Origin: an uncultured Clostridia bacterium
GTDB taxonomy: Bacteria > Bacillota > Clostridia > Christensenellales > Borkfalkiaceae
Assembly: GCA_947587775.1 (NCBI GenBank)
Contig: CANPYD010000040.1
Coordinates: 1-8,760 of the forward strand
Length of the DNA: 8,760 nucleotides
Reading direction: 5' to 3'
Numbering within the stretch: position 1 is the stretch's first letter; every line of letters starts with the position of its first letter. The notes under the pieces were generated by a model. The model was not told where the DNA came from and made no database searches. It saw only the letters and a program-made list of their open reading frames with translations. The translations under genes were made by a program, and so were the position numbers. Shown here one piece after another: positions 1-4,894 of the stretch.

Positions 1-408
1 GACGCATTCCTTCGCCGCGGCGATCTTTTCGAGGCAATGCTCCTCTTCCGCGATCACGGTCACGGGGAAGGGCAGTGCGGTGATATCCACAAGCTCCTGC
101 GCGATGAGGATGTGCCCGAAGCGGGTATAGTGCCTGTCGTCATAGCGCACGCCGCCCAGTTCGAAACAGCCCTGTACGATCTCCCGTGCGCCGTACTTTG
201 CGGCGATCCGTTTGCACAGCGCGGCGGGGTAGGGCTCTTCATTTCCGCGGGAGACCCGCTCGACACGTGCACATTGCAGTCTGTCGTGCGGTCCCACGGG
301 CGCGAAAACGCGCTCACCCTCCTCCACGGGAATGGGCGAAATGTACCAATAGACGCGGTCTCTGAGATTCGGGTCTTCGGTGAACCGCAGAGCCGCAAAA
401 ATCGTCAC
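1..408 (-). CDS. Hypothetical protein, 3' end cut off by the window
   Basis: The frame is open for 136 codons from a GTG at 408-406 to the window edge. The start is supported by a strong ribosome binding site (GGAGGGG, 4 nt before GTG) and by a GTGA overlap with the stop codon of the GIY-YIG gene, so the two are probably translationally coupled. I do not recognise the family with certainty. Residues about 18-46 (VYWYISPIPVEEGERVFAPV, then a region ending ARVERV) resemble the small beta-barrel pattern of an aromatic strand, then 'GxxVxAPxG', then 'xVxxV', seen in the N-terminal DNA-binding domain of PriA-type proteins; this is a pattern impression only. After it come a helical stretch (LCKRIAAKYG) and a Tyr/Asp/Arg-rich segment (GGVRYDDRHYTRFGHI). 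There is no signal peptide or TM segment in the visible part. It looks like a soluble protein, possibly nucleic-acid binding. Confidence 0.75.
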   Translation of the reverse strand, partial: MTIFAALRFTEDPNLRDRVYWYISPIPVEEGERVFAPVGPHDRLQCARVERVSRGNEEPYPAALCKRIAAKYGAREIVQGCFELGGVRYDDRHYTRFGHILIAQELVDITALPFPVTVIAEEEHCLEKIAAAKECV

Positions 409-653
409 GGCGCCCCTCCGATCAGGGCGAGTTTTTCCGCCCTCGAAAGTTTTTTGATCTGAGCCTCCCGCCGCATCGCCTCATTCGGCGTTCGGAACTT
501 CTCCGAAAAGACAAGGCGCACGGGCAGACGCCCGCGCGTGTACTTTGCTCCCCTGCCCGCATTATGCGCCGCGATACGGCGCGCGAGATCGACGGTATAC
601 CCCGTATACAGCGTGCCGTCCGCACAGGACAGGATATAGACAAAGGCCTCCAT
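405..653 (-). CDS. GIY-YIG endonuclease-domain protein (YhbQ/YazA, UPF0213 type)
   Basis: This 82-aa protein is a stand-alone GIY-YIG domain, the usual length for the YhbQ/YazA family. Seen in the sequence: the 'VYIL' strand at residues 5-8 and 'TLYTGYT' at 14-20 (the YIG half, here YTG), Arg25/Arg26 and 'HN' at 30-31, the YTRGRLPV segment at 38-45, and the conserved Glu63 in 'RREAQIKKL', the expected metal-binding residue. The family has the nuclease fold of UvrC and homing endonucleases; its members are thought to act on DNA, but their cellular role is poorly defined. ATG at 653-651 lies 3 nt after the stop of the upstream Wzz-like gene, and GAGG within that gene's last codons serves as its ribosome binding site. 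It overlaps the next gene by 4 nt, so it is the middle gene of a three-gene unit. Confidence 0.92.
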   Translation of the reverse strand: MEAFVYILSCADGTLYTGYTVDLARRIAAHNAGRGAKYTRGRLPVRLVFSEKFRTPNEAMRREAQIKKLSRAEKLALIGGAP

Positions 654-656
654 GCC

Positions 657-1952
657 TTATTCCTCTTCGTTGACGTCTTCGGAAATAGTTTCGGGATCTT
701 CGGAGTCAAGGGACCCGCCGTTCTCCGTCTCATCCCCGCCGTCCGCGGTTTCCTCTTGCAGAGCGGCCTTCTTCCGTGCGCGCATCTCGAGCGCGTAGCC
801 GAGGCAGCCGGCGACGAGGAAGGCGAGAACCAGACTGCAAACCGCCCCGAGGAGAAGCCCGATGCCCCCGCTCGAAGTGACCTTTTCCGAATAGAAGCGT
901 GCAAATGTGCCGTTTTGGTAGATCGCGGCAGTCACGCCCGCCAGCACTTCCGCCTGTTGGTTGAGCTTTTGGAATTCCGCCGAAAGACGGGCGGCATATG
1001 CCGCGATGTTCTCCTCTGTGAGCGTGGGCTCCCTGCCCTCCGTCCCCGAAGCATTGATCCATTCGTCGATCTGAATATTTCTCGTGTTGAGTTCCGTCCA
1101 GCGGTCGCTCGACGGATCGATCGCACCTATCTCTTTTTTGTTTCTCTCATACTCTTTTCTGAGCTGTTCTTTGTACGCCTCGAGATCCCCGAAATAATAT
1201 CCGCCGAATTCGAGCTCATTCTTCAATTCCCGCTGCACGCTTTCGCCGTAGAGCACGACGACGTTGTCGCGGTAATCTCTGAGACGGCGGGCGGATACCT
1301 TGCCGTCACTCTCCGTGATCCGCACATTGTAGTTTTCGCTGTAACAGGAGATCCACTGGCCGCATACCAAAAGGAGAGACTCCTTCAGATCCGCAAGAAG
1401 GCGCAGGCGCTCTTCGAAGGGAGCGCTGTTGAAGGTGCTCTCGGCGACGGTGTAGGAGAGTCCCTTCGCGATCTCCTTCATCTTCCGCACGGGGACCTCG
1501 GCAACGGCGCGGATGAACGACTCCGCCTGGCCTTCATTGTCGAAATAGGAAGCGTCCACCGTCACGGTGTACCGCCCCGTGTATTCTTCCACTTCCTGAA
1601 CGGAGAAGGTCTCCGCTTCAATGGCGATCCCGCCGCGGCGGCTCATGGTTTCGACGTCGATCCCCTCAAAATCGCGGTTCGTCTCGCGGGCGTCCTTCAG
1701 AGCGTCGGGCGTGACGATCTCCTGAAAGAAAAAAGGCGTGCCGTCGGGATAGGACCCGCTGTCCTGCCGGGGGAATACATAATGGAAATCCATCGAATAT
1801 GTAGCGATCATGGGATTGATGATAAATTCGATGAGAAGCACGGCAGCGGCAGCGAAAAGAAGGGTCGCGCCGAGCACGAACCAGATATGCTTCTTTATGA
1901 TGCGAAAGACTTCGCCGATCGTGATGCCCTCTCTCTTCTCTTCGTTTTCCAT
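657..1952 (-). CDS. Wzz-like two-TM membrane protein (chain-length-determinant type), unassigned
   Basis: A 431-aa protein with the topology of Wzz/polysaccharide co-polymerases. It has a short cytoplasmic N-terminus, TM1 at about residues 22-46, a roughly 315-residue extracytoplasmic region with a charged helical stretch likely to form a coiled coil (about 240-345), TM2 at about 363-388, and a very acidic cytoplasmic tail (about 400-431, mostly Glu/Asp/Gly). No kinase or Walker motif is seen. The start at 1952 is chosen over an upstream in-frame ATG at 2153 because the extension would overlap recO and contain the promoter; GGAG lies 10 nt before the chosen ATG. A near-consensus sigma-A promoter is directly upstream. 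No glycosyltransferase, flippase or tyrosine kinase gene is adjacent in the window, so a role in polysaccharide export is inferred from topology alone. Other two-TM coiled-coil envelope proteins remain possible. Confidence 0.8.
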   Translation of the reverse strand: MENEEKREGITIGEVFRIIKKHIWFVLGATLLFAAAAVLLIEFIINPMIATYSMDFHYVFPRQDSGSYPDGTPFFFQEIVTPDALKDARETNRDFEGIDVETMSRRGGIAIEAETFSVQEVEEYTGRYTVTVDASYFDNEGQAESFIRAVAEVPVRKMKEIAKGLSYTVAESTFNSAPFEERLRLLADLKESLLLVCGQWISCYSENYNVRITESDGKVSARRLRDYRDNVVVLYGESVQRELKNELEFGGYYFGDLEAYKEQLRKEYERNKKEIGAIDPSSDRWTELNTRNIQIDEWINASGTEGREPTLTEENIAAYAARLSAEFQKLNQQAEVLAGVTAAIYQNGTFARFYSEKVTSSGGIGLLLGAVCSLVLAFLVAGCLGYALEMRARKKAALQEETADGGDETENGGSLDSEDPETISEDVNEEE

Positions 1953-1980
1953 ACCTGTACTACTCCGATTCTTTTTCTCT

Positions 1981-2009
1981 ATTATAATCTGAAAAAATCT
2001 CTCCGTCAA
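1981..2009 (-). promoter_or_regulatory. Sigma-A promoter for the Wzz-like gene
   Basis: On the minus strand TTGACG (2009-2004) is followed after exactly 17 nt by TATAAT (1986-1981): five of six and six of six consensus matches at ideal spacing, in an AT-rich island. The start point would be near 1974, giving a leader of about 22 nt that contains GGAG before the ATG at 1952. The -35 box begins 9 nt after the recO stop, and no terminator is visible in between, so read-through from recO is also possible. Confidence 0.85.
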
Positions 2010-2017
2010 GCAAAAAA

Positions 2018-2731
2018 TCAGACCGATCCGCCGAGCACGGCAAGATACTGCGCGAGAGACCGCAGTTCCGCGTCCGTTTTTTCGCGGAAATACGCCCCGA
2101 TGAGGCGGAGTGCGCGGAGATTTCCGTCCCCGCTCCCCTCGCCCTCTCCGCATGCGGCGCGGATGGAACGGTAAGTCGCTTCGCTCGCGGGAACGCCGTC
2201 AAAACAGCTCTTACAGCAAAAGACGCCCCCCGCCATATCGAAGGACATTCTCCCCCGCGGGGTTCCGCCGCACACGGGGCAATTCCCCGCGGAGAGCGGA
2301 TATCCCGCAAGGGACAGTGCGGAGAGCAGAAAGGAGAGAAGGGTCTGAGCGCCCCCGTTTTCGCAGAGATTCCCAAGGCACCGCACCGCCTCCACGAGGA
2401 GCTTTTCCCCCGCCATGCCCTCGTAGAGCAGGGTATCGCAGGCTTCGGCGACGACGGCGGCGGCATAGAGGGATGTAATATCTTCGCGAAGGGCAAAAAA
2501 GCCGTCGTGCAGGCTTGCGCCCGTCACGGTATTCCTCCCGCCACGGGAGGCAATCACATACTCCGCAAAACAAAAAGGCTGGGACGCGAATCTCAGCTTT
2601 GCGCCCGCCTTTTTGACGCCCTTCATGGCGGCGGCGATCTTTCCTCTGTCCGCCGTGAGAAGGGTCACGATCTTATCGTTTTCGCCGTAGTCCGCGCTCC
2701 TTATGACGAGTGCGTCCGTCTTGAATTCCAT
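2018..2731 (-). CDS. recO: DNA repair protein RecO
   Basis: A 237-aa protein, near the usual 230-260 aa for RecO, which helps load RecA onto SSB-coated single-stranded DNA in the RecFOR pathway. Residues 1-80 form the N-terminal OB-fold domain, opening with the family pattern 'FKTDALVIRSADYGENDKIV' and 'TADRGKIAAAMKGVKK'. The remainder is helical with the family's zinc finger: CPVC at 151-154 and C173-x2-C176. ATG at 2731-2729 has a modest GAGAAG site 6 nt upstream and follows the yqzL stop by 10 nt, so coupling to yqzL is likely. The yqzL-recO pair is the standard Bacillus arrangement downstream of era. No anomaly was seen in the coding sequence. Confidence 0.96.
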   Translation of the reverse strand: MEFKTDALVIRSADYGENDKIVTLLTADRGKIAAAMKGVKKAGAKLRFASQPFCFAEYVIASRGGRNTVTGASLHDGFFALREDITSLYAAAVVAEACDTLLYEGMAGEKLLVEAVRCLGNLCENGGAQTLLSFLLSALSLAGYPLSAGNCPVCGGTPRGRMSFDMAGGVFCCKSCFDGVPASEATYRSIRAACGEGEGSGDGNLRALRLIGAYFREKTDAELRSLAQYLAVLGGSV

Positions 2732-2741
2732 ACAGCACTTC

Positions 2742-2837
2742 TCATTTGAGTTTTTTATAGAGCATGTAATAACTCAGGTTTCCTGTTTTTTCGAACAGTT
2801 CCCATGCGATCTCGCTCGCGGGTCTTCCTTCCTTCAT
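2742..2837 (-). CDS. yqzL: YqzL-like small protein
   Basis: A 31-aa ORF with a strong ribosome binding site (GGAGGT, 4 nt before ATG at 2837-2835). It contains the YqzL family core, a Trp-x2-Phe-x2-Thr-Gly-Asn motif followed by aromatic Tyr and 'LYK' (AWELFEKTGNLSYYMLYKKL, residues 11-30). In Bacillus a small yqzL lies between era and recO, exactly as here, so both position and motif support the call. The protein is shorter than the roughly 47 aa I recall for Bacillus. A longer in-frame reading back to 3101 exists but translates repeat DNA and is rejected. The function of YqzL is unknown. The gene is probably co-transcribed with recO, 10 nt downstream. Confidence 0.82.
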   Translation of the reverse strand: MKEGRPASEIAWELFEKTGNLSYYMLYKKLK

Positions 2838-2851
2838 ACGCACCTCCGAAA

Positions 2852-2881
2852 GAAGTATGCGTCCGAAAGAAAACTTTATGC
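2852..2881 (-). promoter_or_regulatory. Possible sigma-E-like promoter for yqzL-recO (weak)
   Basis: No convincing sigma-A promoter is seen in the 60 nt upstream of yqzL. On the minus strand GCATAAA (2881-2875), 15 nt, then CATACTTC (2859-2852) resembles the sporulation sigma-E consensus (GHATATT, about 14 nt, CATACAHT) at five of seven and six of eight positions. It is well placed, with the ribosome binding site just downstream. This may be chance; transcription could also enter from era. Confidence 0.22.
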
Positions 2882-2912
2882 GCCCGCGCTCTCTTGCTGC
2901 CCTTGTCCGACC

Positions 2913-3025
2913 CTTGCTTCCCCTTGTAGGGGAGCCAAGGTGCCCTTCATTCCCAATCACGGCGCGTGGCGGGGTCTTTATGGCTCCTCCCAAGGAGGAG
3001 CTGTCACCGCAGGTGACTGAGGTGG
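2913..3025. repeat. Two GC-rich palindromic repeat units
   Basis: Unit one has the hairpin CCCCT-TGT-AGGGG (2920-2932) followed by GAGCCAAGGTG. Unit two has GCTCCTCC-CAA-GGAGGAGC (2983-3001), then GTCACC-GCA-GGTGAC (3003-3017), then TGAGGTGG. The plan is a C-run/G-run hairpin, 'AGCTG', a second small hairpin, then 'CTGAGG(T/G)GG'. It is the same plan as the array at 8540-8760, so this is one dispersed intergenic family. No coding content is credible. Confidence 0.8.
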
Positions 3026-3060
3026 CACGCTTCCCAATCACTGCGCGTGGCGGGGTTTCC
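2937..3060. repeat. Pair of direct repeats 81 nt apart
   Basis: TTCCCAATCAC followed by a variable base and then GCGCGTGGCGGGGT occurs at 2950-2978 and again at 3031-3059, with about 27 of 29 positions matching. The flanking 'AGGTG' upstream is also shared, so the repeat unit is about 81 nt with the hairpins of unit two inside. The second copy runs into GGCGGGG-TTT-CCCCGCC (3049-3065), a 7-bp hairpin. This suggests a local duplication within the repeat cluster. Confidence 0.8.
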
Positions 3061-3124
3061 CCGCCTAAGCGCTTTGGGCGGCAGGGACCGCCGCAAAGCA
3101 CGTCGCGCTGCCAGCGCTCCTGTC

Positions 3125-3171
3125 GCGGCGCAGCTCACAGTGCACCGCACTGTTGAGCAGAATTGCGCCGC
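3125..3171. repeat. Large three-part hairpin in the era-yqzL gap
   Basis: Nested complementary arms: GCGGCGC (3125-3131) with GCGCCGC (3165-3171), GCTCA (3133-3137) with TGAGC (3154-3158), and CAGTGC (3138-3143) with GCACTG (3147-3152) around a 3-nt loop. This gives 18 base pairs with small bulges. There is no T-run after it on either strand, so it is not an intrinsic terminator. A smaller hairpin, GTCGAA-CCCC-TTCGAC (3184-3199), follows. It is probably a repeat-family structure or RNA hairpin. Confidence 0.7.
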
Positions 3172-3253
3172 TCCACTCAATTTGTCGAACCCCTTCGACT
3201 TATTGTAATTGCAAAGCGATTTTCGGAGTGACCTGATTGATGCACAGGGAAGG

Positions 3254-3496
3254 TTCGCTCGTTCATTTCTTTTCGATGCCCCGCGAAATCCCACCACCAC
3301 CGCCTACGGCGGAGCCGTCTCGGGCAGGTAGCGTCCTGCCCTCGGTCACCGTTCGCGCCTCTGATGCGCTCACTCATGTCGCAACGCGCCAAGGATTGTC
3401 AATCCTTGGCAGGACGCGTTGCTCCACCCCAGAGGGGGTAGGCCTTGTGCGGAGCAAGCGGGGCGAGCAAAGAAATGAACGAAACTATCGAGCGAA
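3254..3496. mobile_element. MITE-like element with terminal inverted repeats next to the era stop codon
   Basis: The ends are inverted copies: TTCGCTC then GTTCATTTCTTT at 3254-3272, and AAAGAAATGAAC (3469-3480) then GAGCGAA (3490-3496) at the other end, where 9 extra nt separate the two blocks. The 243-nt body contains hairpins CCGCC-TAC-GGCGG (3300-3312), GGGCAGG-6 nt-CCTGCCC (3322-3341) and the long one at 3381-3422. It has no transposase and no credible ORF, and it ends one base from the era stop codon (3500-3498). This fits a non-autonomous element or a repeat-family RNA-like unit; target-site duplications are not evident by eye. Confidence 0.55.
3381..3422. repeat. Near-perfect 18-bp hairpin inside the MITE-like element
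   Basis: The inner arms GCCAAGGATTG (3388-3398) and CAATCCTTGGC (3400-3410) are perfectly complementary around one base. The outer arms GCAACGC (3381-3387) and GCGTTGC (3416-3422) extend the stem across a 5-nt one-sided bulge (AGGAC). It lies about 75-120 nt past the era stop in the direction of transcription. There is no T-run, so it is not a classic terminator, though it could stabilise the 3' end of era mRNA. Confidence 0.75.
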
Positions 3497-3497
3497 A

Positions 3498-4385
3498 CTA
3501 CTCCGTCTCTCCGTATCCCAATTCTTTCAGCAGACCCGCTCTGTCGCGCCAGTCCTCGCGGACCTTGACGTAGACCGTCAAAAATACCTTTGCGCCGAGA
3601 AATTTCTCCATATCCTGCCGTGCAAAGGAAGCAACCTCTTTGAGGGCTTTCCCCTGCTTTCCGATCAAAATCGCCTTATGGTTGCGTTTTTCGCAGACGA
3701 TATCGAGATCGATCGCATAGGCGCCGTTTTCTCTCTTTTCAAAGGTATTGACGACGACCGCGACGCCGTGCGGGATCTCCTTCTCGTATTTGAGCAGGAT
3801 CTTCTCGCGCATGAGCTCGGAGATCATGAATTTTTCGCTCCTGTCCGATACAACGTCGTCGGGGAACAGCTTGTCCCCCTCGGGAAGAAGCGCCGCGATC
3901 TCCCGCTCCAGAAGCGCGATATTCCGCCCCTTTCTGGCGGAGACGGGAATGACGTCCGTCTCGATCCCCGCCTCATAGAGGATCTTCGCGTCCCGCGGGA
4001 TGTTTTCCTTGGGCATGATGTCCGTCTTGGTATAGGCGATGAGCATGGGAAGCCCGAGCGCGGCATATTTTTTCATGAGGGAGAGATCTTCCTCCGAGAC
4101 GCCCGCATGCCCGTCGTGGACGAACAGAATGACGTCCACCTCTTTGGAAGTATTCTCCGTCGCCCGCATCATGCGGTCGGTGAGTTCGTTTCTGTGCCGG
4201 TAGATCCCGGGCGTGTCCACAAAGACGATCTGGTACTCCTCCCGTGTGAGGACGCCCATGATCCTGTCCCGTGTGGTCTGCGGCTTGGGAGAGACGATGG
4301 CGACCTTCTCCCCCACCATGACGTTGACGAGGGTGCTCTTCCCCGCGTTCGCTCTGCCGATGACGGCAACCGTTCCGCTCCTCAT
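3498..4385 (-). CDS. era: GTPase Era
   Basis: A 295-aa GTPase of normal Era length that binds 16S rRNA and assists 30S subunit maturation. GTPase motifs: G1 GRANAGKS (10-17), G2 'TTRDR' (37-41), G3 DTPG (57-60), G4 TKTD (119-122, where NKxD is usual) and G5 VSA (148-150). The Era signature 'DRSEKFMISELMREKILL' (181-198) leads into a C-terminal KH domain with GKQG at 242-245 and a normal 'DWRDRAGLLKELGY' ending. The start at 4385 is chosen because it gives a standard N-terminus, overlaps the ybeY stop as ATGA, and has GGGGAG 6 nt upstream; an in-frame start at 4652 would add 89 residues that only mirror ybeY in another frame. Whether the Thr in G4 changes nucleotide preference is unknown. Confidence 0.97.
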   Translation of the reverse strand: MRSGTVAVIGRANAGKSTLVNVMVGEKVAIVSPKPQTTRDRIMGVLTREEYQIVFVDTPGIYRHRNELTDRMMRATENTSKEVDVILFVHDGHAGVSEEDLSLMKKYAALGLPMLIAYTKTDIMPKENIPRDAKILYEAGIETDVIPVSARKGRNIALLEREIAALLPEGDKLFPDDVVSDRSEKFMISELMREKILLKYEKEIPHGVAVVVNTFEKRENGAYAIDLDIVCEKRNHKAILIGKQGKALKEVASFARQDMEKFLGAKVFLTVYVKVREDWRDRAGLLKELGYGETE

Positions 4386-4894
4386 GCTTCTCTCCCCAAA
4401 TCGAGTTTTTTCATGATCTCTTCCTCGCGCGCACGCATCACGCGCTTGTCTTCTTCCGTCATATGGTCGTAGCCGAGGCAGTGCAGCGCGCCGTGAACGA
4501 TGAGATACCCCATCTCCCGCGCGAAGGAATGTCCGTATTCTTCCGCCTGCTCCGCCGCCCGCTTTTTGCAGACGGCGACGCTCCCTAAATACAGCCTTGC
4601 GCCCTTTTGCACCCATTCGCCCTTCCGCATCCCCATCACGGGTTCCACGCAATCGGCATGTCCGGCGGCGCAGATGCGCTCTCCCGCCCGATAATCGGAA
4701 GCGGGGAAGGAAAGCACGTCGGTCACGGCGTCCACCCCGCGATTTTCCGCATTGAGGGCGCGGATCTCCTCTTCGGAGACGATCGAGAGCTCCAACACGA
4801 GGGGCATGTCCGCGTCAAAGACTTCGGCAACCGCCTCTGCGAGCTTTTTCCGCTGCGCCGCGGGAAGCCCTCCCTCAATGATGAGTTTCGTCAT
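4382..4894 (-). CDS. ybeY: Endoribonuclease YbeY (rRNA maturation factor)
   Basis: A 170-aa YbeY/UPF0054 metalloprotein, involved in 16S rRNA 3'-end maturation and ribosome quality control. The zinc motif HxxxHxxxxxH is intact: H134, H138 and H144 in 'HGALHCLGYDH'. The family strand 'AVTDVLSFP' is at 56-64. Between it and 'LGSVAVC' (103-109) there is a longer and Cys-containing loop (about 65-102) than the short acidic linker common in the family, and the usual 'LGD' reads LGS. The start at 4894 has GGAGGAG 4 nt upstream and overlaps the end of the HD-protein gene by 20 nt; the upstream ATG at 4987 would extend further into that gene and lacks this site. It is coupled to era by ATGA. Adjacent era, which acts on the same rRNA, supports the role. 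Confidence 0.95.
   Translation of the reverse strand: MTKLIIEGGLPAAQRKKLAEAVAEVFDADMPLVLELSIVSEEEIRALNAENRGVDAVTDVLSFPASDYRAGERICAAGHADCVEPVMGMRKGEWVQKGARLYLGSVAVCKKRAAEQAEEYGHSFAREMGYLIVHGALHCLGYDHMTEEDKRVMRAREEEIMKKLDLGREA

Noticed and set aside
60..398. 112-codon minus-strand frame at the left edge
   Set aside because: It is a different frame of the same strand as the 1-408 gene, which has the ribosome binding site and overlap; this one has Ser/Pro/Arg-rich shadow composition.
564..2174. 536-codon open frame on the plus strand
   Set aside because: It lies antisense to the Wzz-like gene and the GIY-YIG gene, which have family motifs, ribosome binding sites and a promoter. The plus-frame protein is low-complexity in Arg/Leu/Ala/Asp and has no recognisable domain.
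2838..3101. N-terminal extension of yqzL
   Set aside because: The added residues translate the direct repeats and hairpins; the strong ribosome binding site belongs to the ATG at 2837.
3202..3207. TACAAT -10-like box in the era-yqzL gap (minus strand)
   Set aside because: No acceptable -35 at 16-18 nt and it is about 365 nt from yqzL, across several hairpins.
3237..4472. 411-codon open frame on the plus strand
   Set aside because: It is antisense to era and begins inside the MITE-like element; no domain is visible.
4386..4652. 89-residue N-terminal extension of Era
   Set aside because: It is Arg-rich shadow sequence of ybeY in another frame, and standard Era begins just before the G1 motif.
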